Positions 8,384-17,037 are shown, counted from the stretch's first letter. The stretch is 34,478 bases of DNA from Deltaproteobacteria bacterium (GCA_022340745.1 JAJDNL010000024.1:1-34478), one strand, 5' to 3'. Numbers and translations: made by a program. Notes: generated by a model from the sequence alone, not told the origin.

Positions 8384-9148
8384 GTGAAGCCTGATCTAGC
8401 CAAACTCTCGGATGCACTGACAAAACATGTGCGTTTAGGAAATTTCCCAGTGGCGGTCCGGATGGTGAAACCTGGCGAGCAGTTGCCAGAACGGGTAAAA
8501 CGCCCGGCCCAAGATCTCAAAATCAAAGTCGCTACCTGTCAAGCTATCGCCATGGCTCGGCGCTACGGTTGGGTTGTGGCTGTGGGGGATGAGGATATCT
8601 CCTGTCCTTTGACTGCCGTAATTTTTGGTTTTCGCAAGGCAAGTGATTTTTATATGAAAGGTCAGGCTTGCGCCGGGATGTACACTGAAACGAGAGAGGC
8701 CGGCATCCGCTCAGAAGAGCAGGTTGCAAAATTTCCCTTCGGAGAATTCAAGTACATCCTGGTGGCGCCGCTGCATCGAACCGCCTTCGAACCGGAAGTG
8801 ATCATTGTCTACGCCAATCCAGCGCAGATACTAAGACTTTTAGCGGCAGCACTGTGGAAATCCGGCGGTAGATTGACCTCAAGTTTCGGGGGGCGGATTG
8901 ATTGCGCCGACGAGATCATCGTTCCTATAGGTTCGGGAAAATGTGAAGTTATTCTCCCTTGCCTCGGTGACCGTGTTTTTGCCCAAACCCAGGATAATGA
9001 GATGGCTTTTTCCATTCCAGTCACCCGGGTGGAAGAGATCATCGAGGGTTTTGAAGGAACGCATAAAGGTGGGGTGCGTTATCCGATTCCTTCGTTCTTG
9101 CGATACACGGGTGAGTTTCCAGAACACTATACTAAGGTTGTGGATTGA
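8384..9148 (+). CDS. DUF169 domain-containing protein
   Basis: PVAVRMVK, CQAIAMARRYGWVVAVGDEDISCP, ASFGGRIDCADEIIVP-type pattern. GTG at 8384 with AGGAGG upstream preferred over track start 8345. Confidence 0.75.
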   Translation: MKPDLAKLSDALTKHVRLGNFPVAVRMVKPGEQLPERVKRPAQDLKIKVATCQAIAMARRYGWVVAVGDEDISCPLTAVIFGFRKASDFYMKGQACAGMYTETREAGIRSEEQVAKFPFGEFKYILVAPLHRTAFEPEVIIVYANPAQILRLLAAALWKSGGRLTSSFGGRIDCADEIIVPIGSGKCEVILPCLGDRVFAQTQDNEMAFSIPVTRVEEIIEGFEGTHKGGVRYPIPSFLRYTGEFPEHYTKVVD

Positions 9149-9149
9149 A

Positions 9150-9201
9150 GGCGAGCTGGCAGTGGGCAGCTTGCAGTAGGCAGCGGGCAGATGGCAGTAG
9201 G
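9150..9201 (+). repeat. Heptad-phase array (GGCAGTG words)
   Basis: GGCAGTG GGCAGCT TGCAGTA GGCAGCG GGCAGAT GGCAGTA (9158-9199), directly after the DUF169 stop. Confidence 0.8.
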
Positions 9202-9310
9202 TCATTGTGGCGTTGAAACAACTTAATGACGGCCGCAAGGCCTAGAGACGGGCGCAGCCCTCGTGACAACGAAGCGCAAACGCGCGAAGTGTAATGACCT
9301 GTGGGTGCTT
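9202..9310. repeat. TGAC string element with mini-hairpins (second copy)
   Basis: AATGACGGCCGCAAGGCC, GGGCGCAGCCC, GTGACAACGAAGCGC; ends in GCGCGAAGTGTAATGACCTGTGGGTGCTT, matching the end of the 1259-1497 element. Confidence 0.6.
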
Positions 9311-9322
9311 AGTGCCTACTGT

Positions 9323-10435
9323 TTAGTATCTAGTTGAACCGATAGTTACTTGGTCTAGATATCGCAAAATGGTTTCAGCACAGACTTCGGCACCATTGCA
9401 TGGAAGGGCGGGCGCCACCCGGGGCTGTCTCTCGAGTTCTCCTATGGCAGCTTGCCATTTTCCCGCATAAAGATCTTCGGAGGAGATGTATACGGTAGTC
9501 AAGTGTTTGGCCATCTCCCGTACCAGGATGTCGTATTCGGGGAAAAAGCCTCTGTCCGTGTATATAACTGAAGTGCCATGGGCAAGGCAGTCAGAAACAA
9601 TGCCGTAACCCGGCTTGGTGACGACACCATCAACCGCGGCGACTACATCCTCGTAGCTAAGGGGGTACTCATCCAGGCAAATACCGTTGCGAAAATGAAA
9701 GCTCAAGGGGTGTTTGAAAAGAAACATTGCATCGGTGATTTCCTCTAACCGCTTTTGCGCAGTCTCTCCCAGGTCGAACCAACCGAAAGAGATAAGATAG
9801 ACTTTCTGATCTAGACGTAATCCAAGTATTTTCAGGGTCTCCTCGCGTTCTCGTTTGGCCCGACGAGCCACGAGTGGGACATCTTGAATGGTAGGACAGG
9901 CCGAGCAATCCCCGTGCATGGGTAATTGGAGGAGAAGCGGGCATGTATGGTATGATTTTCGGATCCAGTCCACCAGGGGTGCCCAACGGGAGTCTGCGGA
10001 AGCGTATGCCTGATATATCCAGTCCCAGGTGAAGTTTCCCATCCCTATAGCTGGGATGGAAGCCTGAGATGCAGCCTCAAAAGGCAAGAAGGGAATATCG
10101 CAGACTACGGCCTGAACCTCTTGGGTTTTGAGAAAATGAATTTCATCTGCCACCAGAGCTTCCCGATGGTCATGAAGGAATTGCAATCGGTCCAAGGTGG
10201 CGCTTAGATCGAACTGGATGCTATCTCGTTGAACCAGACCAATGTCGAGCTGTTTTCTCCTGAATGACACAGAGTCGCCCAGGCTCTGGTTCACCAGGAA
10301 CTCAGGGAGGGTGGAGACGATCACAATGTCTACAGTCGGCGCTCGCACCAGCAGATGGCGTATCACCTCAATGGAACGCACCGCGTGTCCAAACCCGTGC
10401 GGGGTGATGTAATAGGCGAGCCGCCTGTTTTTCAT
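9323..10435 (-). CDS. Glycosyltransferase-like protein (MurG-like / N-terminal domain of L-arabinokinase type)
   Basis: YYITPHGFGHAVRSIEVIRHL, AVVCDIPFLPFEAA, TKPGYGIVSDCLAHGTSVIYTDRGFFPEYD. Confidence 0.8.
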   Translation of the reverse strand: MKNRRLAYYITPHGFGHAVRSIEVIRHLLVRAPTVDIVIVSTLPEFLVNQSLGDSVSFRRKQLDIGLVQRDSIQFDLSATLDRLQFLHDHREALVADEIHFLKTQEVQAVVCDIPFLPFEAASQASIPAIGMGNFTWDWIYQAYASADSRWAPLVDWIRKSYHTCPLLLQLPMHGDCSACPTIQDVPLVARRAKREREETLKILGLRLDQKVYLISFGWFDLGETAQKRLEEITDAMFLFKHPLSFHFRNGICLDEYPLSYEDVVAAVDGVVTKPGYGIVSDCLAHGTSVIYTDRGFFPEYDILVREMAKHLTTVYISSEDLYAGKWQAAIGELERQPRVAPALPCNGAEVCAETILRYLDQVTIGSTRY

Positions 10436-10468
10436 GCTAATACCTCTATCAGTTTGATTAAGCTGAGG

Positions 10469-10548
10469 AGCGGTGGATGTGAGATTATTTGGCGGCGATA
10501 AGGTCCACTACATAACCAGAATCCCACATCCCACTTCCCACATCTCAT
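10469..10548. repeat. Heptad-phase repeat locus (ATCCCAC words)
   Basis: GTGGATG TGAGATT at left; ATCCCAC ATCCCAC TTCCCAC ATCTCAT at 10521-10548. Confidence 0.65.
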
Positions 10549-10588
10549 ATCGTTTTTCGCAACTGAACGAATACTCAGGGAACGTGAT

Positions 10589-11620
10589 ATGTCCAACCCG
10601 GAAATCTTAGATATTAAAAATTTTCAATTTCGTGGCCTCCACCCGAATGTATTCATGGGAACGGCCAGTGATCGGTATGCGGGGTGGATTGGTCAGATCT
10701 ATTCAGAAAAACTTTACTCTGATCGAATGACCCGCAGAAAAAAAACCGTGGGTGGCCAATCATTCGTGGAGGAAGTTCTCCCGGTTGAGAGTGTTCAGGA
10801 GTACTTCCACCATTTCCGGGTCCTCGAGCTGGATTTTACCTTTTATCGGCTCTTGTTGGAAGAGGATGGAGAGCCAACCCCAAACTATCACGTACTGCAA
10901 AGATATCGCCAGTATCTACAAGAAGGTGACAGCCTCATACTCAAAGTCCCCCAAGCGATCTGTGCGCAGAAGGTATGGCGTAGGGGCCGGTATGTTGTTA
11001 ATGAGCGTTATCTGAATGGTGAAATCTTTACCAGTCAATTCTATGATCCGGCAGTTGCCATCCTTGGCCCCTACCTTGGCGGCCTCATTTTTGAACAGGA
11101 GTATCAACGCAAAAAGGATCGCATTTCTCCACAAGCGTTGGCGACAGCCCTTGATCTATTTTTCAAGGAGATCCCAAAAGAGAATCGTTATCACCTGGAG
11201 TTGCGCACCGAGCCTTACCTCACGAATCAGGTTTTCCAGGTGATGGAGAAATACGGTGTTGGTCAGGTGCTTTCGCACTGGACCTGGCTCCCTTCACTTA
11301 GAAAGCAGTTTGCTAAATCAGGAGGAAGATTCTTCAACTCGGGTGGCCAGGCCATAATTCGTTTGATGACTCCTCGCGGAGCGCGCTATGAAGAGGCTTA
11401 TGCCCAAGCCCATCCTTTTGATGCCTTGGTTGAAAAAATGGTGAATCCGCACATGGTGGAGGAGACAGCTGAGTTGATGTGGGAAGCAGTTGATAGCAAT
11501 ATTCGCATCAACATCATTGTGAACAATCGCGCCGGTGGTAATGCGCCCCTCATGGGACGACAAATTGCCCTGCGATTCTTAGAGATGGGTGATCTAGGTG
11601 AGACACCAGGAGATGTGTAA
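10589..11620 (+). CDS. DUF72 domain-containing protein
   Basis: GTASDRYAGWIGQIYSE N-terminus and INIIVNNRAGGNAPLMGRQIALRFLE C-terminus resemble DUF72. Confidence 0.75.
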   Translation: MSNPEILDIKNFQFRGLHPNVFMGTASDRYAGWIGQIYSEKLYSDRMTRRKKTVGGQSFVEEVLPVESVQEYFHHFRVLELDFTFYRLLLEEDGEPTPNYHVLQRYRQYLQEGDSLILKVPQAICAQKVWRRGRYVVNERYLNGEIFTSQFYDPAVAILGPYLGGLIFEQEYQRKKDRISPQALATALDLFFKEIPKENRYHLELRTEPYLTNQVFQVMEKYGVGQVLSHWTWLPSLRKQFAKSGGRFFNSGGQAIIRLMTPRGARYEEAYAQAHPFDALVEKMVNPHMVEETAELMWEAVDSNIRINIIVNNRAGGNAPLMGRQIALRFLEMGDLGETPGDV

Positions 11621-11622
11621 AA

Positions 11623-11646
11623 AGCCACGCCCGAAAGGGCGTGGCT
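11623..11646. terminator. Bidirectional-type terminator hairpin between convergent genes
   Basis: AGCCACGCCC GAAA GGGCGTGGCT, perfect 10-bp stem, 3 nt after the DUF72 gene stop. Confidence 0.85.
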
Positions 11647-11652
11647 CTGTTG

Positions 11653-11832
11653 TTAACCCTTCATTTTGAAGAGACAGGAGGCCATAGTCTGGCTGCCGCT
11701 TTCGTGGCGATACGAGCAATCCTTGACTTTCCAACCGTCTCTTCGCCTCTCATTCAGATACTTGGTAAACTCCTGATCGAAACTCGTCTGATCGGAGCTA
11801 AACGTTTCAAATTGATACTTGTTATGCATCAT
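11653..11832 (-). CDS. Small (59 aa) protein, DUF4177-like; absent from the ORF track
   Basis: MMHNKYQFETFSSDQTSFDQEFTKYLNERRRDGWKVKDCSYRHESGSQTMASCLFKMKG*, preceded by GTGAGGTGAACC; flush with the shared terminator. Confidence 0.6.
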   Translation of the reverse strand: MMHNKYQFETFSSDQTSFDQEFTKYLNERRRDGWKVKDCSYRHESGSQTMASCLFKMKG

Positions 11833-11963
11833 GGTTCACCTCACGGTTCTATGCATTGATGCAGGGTCAACTGCGCTGTACCCCTCAATAACCCCAAGCA
11901 TAACCGGGTGACAATGAGAGTCAAGGGTTGAAACAGGAGTCCTGGGTGATGTATCTCTGCAGT

Positions 11964-12650
11964 TTAAAAAAAGGTCTCCGCATACACCAGGGATCCCGGA
12001 AATCTCTCGTCCACCAGCAGGGTGACATCTCGGATCATTTCCTGTCGGCCGCACAAGTAGAAATCATAGGTGTCGGGCGGAAAATACTCTTTGAGGTAGT
12101 GGGTAACTCGTCCGTCAAAACCATTTTCTATTGTCCCTGCCTGGTCCGGAGATGCTGACAGGCACGGAACATACAAGCGAGCAGTGCTACGCAAGAAGTC
12201 CTGGTAATGGAGGTCGGAGGCTGTACCTACTCCATGCAGCAAAGTAAACTCGGTCACTCCTGAACGGCTGATGGAGAGAAAAGGTGCTATGCCGGTGCCA
12301 GTGGCGACGAAGACCGCAGGTCGCGCAGAGGGACGATAGGTGAAATACCCATGGGGACCTGTGAAGCTGAACTTGGTGCCAATTTCAGCTGCCGCAAGTA
12401 CAGGTGAGAATTGCCCTTTTTCCACGTTGAATAAACAGAGTCCAAGGGTTGAATCAGATGGGGTTGTGAGCAAAGAGTAATCCCGTTGCCTGGTCTCAGG
12501 GGAAAAGCGGATGCGTTGGCCGGGGGTGAACTGGAATGAGGAGGGTCGCGTCAGCTCTATTTCAAAAACCTTCTCCGTTAGCCAGCGGCGAGCCAGCAGC
12601 GTAGTTGAGTAACTCTTTGCTGCGATCCTGTCTGTATTGAAAGTTTTCAT
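11964..12650 (-). CDS. Ferredoxin-NADP(+) reductase-type flavoprotein oxidoreductase
   Basis: RQRDYSLLTTPS (RxYS-type FAD motif), GPHGYFTYR, AVFVATGTGIAPFLSI, DFYLCGRQEMIRDV. Confidence 0.9.
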   Translation of the reverse strand: MKTFNTDRIAAKSYSTTLLARRWLTEKVFEIELTRPSSFQFTPGQRIRFSPETRQRDYSLLTTPSDSTLGLCLFNVEKGQFSPVLAAAEIGTKFSFTGPHGYFTYRPSARPAVFVATGTGIAPFLSISRSGVTEFTLLHGVGTASDLHYQDFLRSTARLYVPCLSASPDQAGTIENGFDGRVTHYLKEYFPPDTYDFYLCGRQEMIRDVTLLVDERFPGSLVYAETFF

Positions 12651-12670
12651 ATGGCAAACGGCAAAGGTTG

Positions 12671-12757
12671 AGGTTTCAGTGTTCAGGTTTCAGGTTTCAG
12701 CTTTTTTTGTTGTATTTCCCTGACACCCGAAACCTGACACCTAAGAAACTGAAATTT
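12671..12757. repeat. Heptad-phase repeat locus (AGGTTTC family, inverted arms)
   Basis: AGGTTTC AGTGTTC AGGTTTC AGGTTTC / T-rich core / CTGACAC CCGAAAC CTGACAC CTAAGAA. Confidence 0.8.
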
Positions 12758-12758
12758 C

Positions 12759-12797
12759 TCCTTCGGAGTCCCCACCCTCCGGGCGGGGCCCCGGTTT
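12759..12797 (+). repeat. 39-nt GC-rich hairpin repeat, copy 1
   Basis: TCCTTCGGAGTCCCCACCCTCCGGGCGGGGCCCCGGTTT; 35/39 identical to 21311-21349. Confidence 0.65.
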
Positions 12798-12883
12798 GAT
12801 GCTTGGGACCTATATTTTGCATTGATGCAACGCTCCACTACTCCATTCCTCCCGGAGAGAACTGTGTTCTCTCGGCATGCTCT

Positions 12884-13453
12884 TTACTTCCTCCAAATCG
12901 TATCTGGCTGACCCTGAACCTTGTTGCAGTATCTGGCGAGCACAAAAAGATAATCGGAGAGGCGGTTGAGATAGGTTACTACACCTCGAAGTTGCAGGGA
13001 GGTCTCATCCTCATCGTTTCCAGCCAGCAACCGGACCACATGTCTTTCGGCTCTGCGGCATACGGCTCTGGCCACGTGGGCCCAGGCAGCAGAGACATGT
13101 CCACCCGGGAGGAGGAAATCTTTTAGAGTCGGCAATTCCTGCTCCATTTTGTCAATGGCCGTCTCCAGGCCCTGTGCGTGCTCTTCAGTGATGGAGGGTA
13201 ATTCGCTGGAGGCTGGCGACCCAGGAGTGACTGCCAGCCAAGCGCCGACGTGCAAGAGATCTGACTGAATTCGCTGTAATTCCTCTGCAAGGGCTGCCTC
13301 CCCTGATGGTAAAAAGGCCACGAGAGCACCGAGAGCGCTATTCAGTTCATCAACGTCCCCGTAGGCCTCAACGCGGAGATCAGATTTATTCACTCGCTCC
13401 CCACTGAAAAGGCTGGTTTTGCCGCGGTCTCCACCACCCGTGTATATTTTCAT
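12884..13453 (-). CDS. pduO: Cob(I)yrinic acid a,c-diamide adenosyltransferase (PduO type)
   Basis: MKIYTGGGDRGKTSLFSGERVNKSDLRVEAYGDVDELNSALG; C-terminal VVTYLNRLSDYLFVLARY. Confidence 0.95.
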   Translation of the reverse strand: MKIYTGGGDRGKTSLFSGERVNKSDLRVEAYGDVDELNSALGALVAFLPSGEAALAEELQRIQSDLLHVGAWLAVTPGSPASSELPSITEEHAQGLETAIDKMEQELPTLKDFLLPGGHVSAAWAHVARAVCRRAERHVVRLLAGNDEDETSLQLRGVVTYLNRLSDYLFVLARYCNKVQGQPDTIWRK

Positions 13454-13792
13454 CTTCTCCTCCGTTGTATCGAGTAGCTTATTTCATATTAAGGAGCACG
13501 TTGTTGAAGTCAAGCGCTCACTAGAACCATGAGCAAAGTCCTGCCCCAAGAAGAGGCCTGGATTTGCTTACCATATGGTGGTCAGTCGTATACAATTTTT
13601 CCTCTGACTGGGAAAAGCTGGAGACGACCTCTTTTTTTGGTAGCAATTCATAGTGATATGGTGGTTTTTCTTATTGAATAGTTGTAACGTCGTAGTTATT
13701 TTCTAATGATTATATGGGCGTAAAAGGAAAAAAGTGAGGGCGAGTTAGTTCAGTCTAGATTGGTGCACCCAGTCTAGGAGGAGACAAAAACC

Positions 13793-15406
13793 ATGACGAC
13801 ATCCGATCGGCTTTTCTTGCGTGAGCTCGATGAAGATGCAGCTCTGCGCACTATCTTGGAAGGAACGGCCACTGAAACCGGAGAGAAGTTCTTTGCTGCA
13901 CTGGTTGAAAACCTCGCCAGAGCCCTGAGCACACAAGGGGCGTGGGTCACCGAATACATCGAAGAGACCCGGAGACTGAGGTCACTTGCCGCTTGGATGG
14001 GTGGGCGATTTCTCAGTGACTACGAGTATGACATTATCGGAACGCCATGCGAGCAGGTGATTGATGAAGCTCGCCTTGTCCATTTTCGGGAAAATCTTGC
14101 GGAACTGTTTCCGGGGGATTCTGATCTAAAGGGAATTGGTGCTGTCAGCTATATGGGCGTGCCTCTGATGGACCTTGACGGCAAGATTCTCGGCAACTTG
14201 GCAGTTCTTGATACTCGGCCCATGCCGGAGGAACCAGGCGGTCTCGCCTTATTCCGCATTTTTGCTGCCCGTGCTACTGCCGAACTGCAACGGTTGCGCG
14301 CCGAGTCAGAAGTTCGGCAAAGCGAGGAAAAATACCGCCGCATAGTAGAAACTGCCGGGGAAGGTTTTTTGCTGATGGATAAGGACCTGATCATTACAGA
14401 CGTAAATGACGCCTACTGCAGGATGGTCGGCTACAGTCGACAAGAACTTATAGGCAAAACAGTTTTCGATATCGCCACGCAAGAATACAAGCAATCCTTG
14501 GTGCAGAAAAGAGACGAGTTATTATCAAACGAATACGGGGAGTTCGAGGGAGCAGTGGTTGCCAAAGACGGTCGACAAGTGCCGATTCTCGTGCACGGTA
14601 GTAGACTAACGGATGACCGGGGAACCGTAATAGGGAACATGGCGTTTATCACGGACATGACCGAGCAGAAAAAGTCCCTGGAGCTTGCCGGAGAGGTACA
14701 AAAAAGCCTCCTGCCCCAAAAGAATCTCCGATTTGACGGCCTCGATGTAGCAGGGAAGAGCATCCCCTGTGAGGAAATCGGAGGAGACTATTTCGATTAT
14801 CTGTTGGGTGAAGAGTACCCAGAAAGGCCTTTTTCCGTGGTGGTTGGTGATATCACCGGCCACGGAGTTGATGCGGCTCTTCTGATGACCTCGGCTCGCG
14901 CTTTTCTTCGCATGCGCTCCTCTCAGCCTGGGAGTATTTCCCAAATTGTCAATGAGATGAACCGTCACTTAACCCGAGATGTCCTCGATACAGGTAGGTT
15001 TATGACTTTGCTGTATATGACTATTGATACGGACAAGAGGCATCTGCGCTGGGTTCGAGCCGGTCATGATCCGGCCATAGTATACGACCCGGTTCAAGAC
15101 AGATTTGAGGAACTAAAAGGCAGCGGGCTGGCGCTCGGCCTCGATGAAAAATTTATCTACGAGGAAAACGTGAAGACAGAACTTGCCAGCGGACAAATCA
15201 TCGCCATCGGCACCGATGGAATATGGGAGGCCTTCAACGGCGATGGAGAGATGTATGGTAAGAAGCGCTTCCATAGCATCATTCGCCATAACGCCAGTTT
15301 AGAAGCCAACGAAATTCTCAACGCCATCTATTACGATTTAGATAGCTTTAGATCTGGCCGCAAACCCGAGGATGACATCACTCTCGTGGTCATTAAATTC
15401 GTCTAA
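13793..15406 (+). CDS. GAF-PAS-SpoIIE/PP2C family serine phosphatase (RsbU-like)
   Basis: PAS: YRRIVETAGEGFLLMDKDLIITDVNDAYCRMVGYS; phosphatase: EEIGGDYFDY, VVVGDITGHGVDAALLM, GHDPAIVY, DDITLVVIK. Confidence 0.92.
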   Translation: MTTSDRLFLRELDEDAALRTILEGTATETGEKFFAALVENLARALSTQGAWVTEYIEETRRLRSLAAWMGGRFLSDYEYDIIGTPCEQVIDEARLVHFRENLAELFPGDSDLKGIGAVSYMGVPLMDLDGKILGNLAVLDTRPMPEEPGGLALFRIFAARATAELQRLRAESEVRQSEEKYRRIVETAGEGFLLMDKDLIITDVNDAYCRMVGYSRQELIGKTVFDIATQEYKQSLVQKRDELLSNEYGEFEGAVVAKDGRQVPILVHGSRLTDDRGTVIGNMAFITDMTEQKKSLELAGEVQKSLLPQKNLRFDGLDVAGKSIPCEEIGGDYFDYLLGEEYPERPFSVVVGDITGHGVDAALLMTSARAFLRMRSSQPGSISQIVNEMNRHLTRDVLDTGRFMTLLYMTIDTDKRHLRWVRAGHDPAIVYDPVQDRFEELKGSGLALGLDEKFIYEENVKTELASGQIIAIGTDGIWEAFNGDGEMYGKKRFHSIIRHNASLEANEILNAIYYDLDSFRSGRKPEDDITLVVIKFV

Positions 15407-15442
15407 TGAATCAACTCTTCTCAGGGAGCCAATCAACGTATC

Positions 15443-15480
15443 AGGTTTCAGGTGTCAGGGATGAAAAAAACTGAATCCCG
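15443..15480. repeat. Short heptad-phase locus (AGGTTTC family)
   Basis: AGGTTTC AGGTGTC AGGGATG AAAAAAA CTGAATCCCG. Confidence 0.55.
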
Positions 15481-15640
15481 TAATTGGTTGCATACCCTAA
15501 GATTTTAGATATTCCTACCATGTGTGAACCTCTCTAAGATTTAACAACTTGGGCAAGTGCCAAGACCAGCAAAAGTTTAGATTACGGGAATCAACAATTT
15601 CACCCTGCTTCTGCAACAAAGAAATATACAGAAGAAAAAA

Positions 15641-15659
15641 AGCGGGCGTAAAGCCCGCT
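15641..15659 (-). terminator. Intrinsic terminator of the Hsp20 operon
   Basis: On minus strand AAGCGGGCTTTACGCCCGCTTTTTTTCTTC (stem plus T-run). Confidence 0.8.
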
Positions 15660-15696
15660 TAACATACCTAGTAGGGTTTAGCAAAATCCCTGTTTA

Positions 15697-16107
15697 TCAA
15701 TCTGACTTAACCTCAATTCTCCTAGGCTTTGCCTTTTCTACTTTCGGCAATACCAGCCGCAGGACACCATCTTTCATGGAGGCACTGATTTTATCCTGAT
15801 CAATGCGGTCAGAAAGACTAAAATGACGATGGAATCTACCGGTTTCATACTCACGAACCAAGGGTGTTTCATTCTTAGACCCTTGAGACTCAACCTCTCC
15901 CATAACCTTCAACTCGTCATTATGCAGATCGATGGTTACACCATCACTGGGCACTCCAGGCATGTCAGCGAGCAAGGTAATTGCTACCTCTGATTCAAAT
16001 ATATCCACTGCGGGAGTAAAAACCGCACCCGGCATGGTATGTTCTGCATCAGTCTGCACTTCCTGCTTTTCTCTGACCTGTAGCTCTTTTTCTGCCATGG
16101 TGTTCAC
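15697..16107 (-). CDS. Hsp20/alpha-crystallin family small heat shock protein
   Basis: FESEVAITLLADMPGVPSDGVTIDLHNDELKVMGE ... FHRHFSLSDRIDQDKISASMKDGVLRLVLPK. Confidence 0.93.
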   Translation of the reverse strand: MNTMAEKELQVREKQEVQTDAEHTMPGAVFTPAVDIFESEVAITLLADMPGVPSDGVTIDLHNDELKVMGEVESQGSKNETPLVREYETGRFHRHFSLSDRIDQDKISASMKDGVLRLVLPKVEKAKPRRIEVKSD

Positions 16108-16134
16108 CTCCTTTATTAGCGAACCAAGGTGCGC

Positions 16135-16593
16135 TTAGGTAGACGCTACCTCGATCTTACGTGGTTTCAGTTCGGCTGCCCTGGGTAAGGTTACGGTGAG
16201 CACTCCGTTCTTGCATACCGCAGTGACCTTCTCGGCATCAACCCGAGTGGGCAGAGAGATAATACGCCTGAATGAGCCTGCTTCTCGTTCCCTGCGGTGG
16301 TAGGAGACTTTTTCGCCTTCAGCGGCAATCTTCCTCTCTCCCTTTATGATGAGGTTGTTTTCCTTGGTGGTAATTTCGATCTCTTCAGGCACTACCCCGG
16401 GCAATTCAGCCCGGACATAGAGATTGTCCTCATCCTCAGATAGGTTGAGCGCTGGAAAGACGCCAGCGGTAGAGGCGATCCCTCTCCCATGTGCACCGAA
16501 AAGGTTGTCCACTTCCCTTCTCAGACGATCCACTTCAGTGAAGGGATCACGATGCCAGCCAAAAAAACCAGGTTTCCATCTTACAACTGCCAT
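16135..16593 (-). CDS. Hsp20/alpha-crystallin family small heat shock protein
   Basis: LYVRAELPGVVPEEIEITTKENNLIIKGER ... GSFRRIISLPTRVDAEKVTAVCKNGVLTVTLPR. Confidence 0.95.
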   Translation of the reverse strand: MAVVRWKPGFFGWHRDPFTEVDRLRREVDNLFGAHGRGIASTAGVFPALNLSEDEDNLYVRAELPGVVPEEIEITTKENNLIIKGERKIAAEGEKVSYHRREREAGSFRRIISLPTRVDAEKVTAVCKNGVLTVTLPRAAELKPRKIEVAST

Positions 16594-16694
16594 GGCTTAT
16601 CCCTCCTTTCGGAACTTGTAAATCATTGAAAGTTTCACTGTCCGTTCGCCGTATTACCCGCTCGAAGCCGGACAAAAGTGTTTGATATGAGCAA

Positions 16695-16723
16695 AAATTA
16701 AGCAGTCCTTCCAACCTTGTCAA
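16695..16723 (-). promoter_or_regulatory. Possible promoter of the Hsp20 operon
   Basis: Minus strand TTGACA -17 nt- TAATTT; the -35 lies in a 9-bp inverted repeat TTGTCAAGC...GCTTGACAA (16717-16758). Confidence 0.3.
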
Positions 16724-17037
16724 GCATTGCATGAGACTGATTTTTTTGAGCTTGACAATCATGAAATCGGCACTAGCCCAAATCCTCTCGATTAATGCCA
16801 GAGAACAATCTTTAGCAATTTATAATGATTACCATTCCCCCGAAAGCTACGAAAGGAAATGATGGACTAAACCGCATATCCAGGGACTTGACGAAGTGGC
16901 GCGAACAGCTTATTTTTTTGACGACATCAAATAGTAAAGACTTCAAAAAGACCAACAATCAGATATTTTGATTAGTATCTGTGACTTTAGGGAGCTATTT
17001 TCCCCGTGATCTCAATTAGTTGTTCTGGGGGAATACT

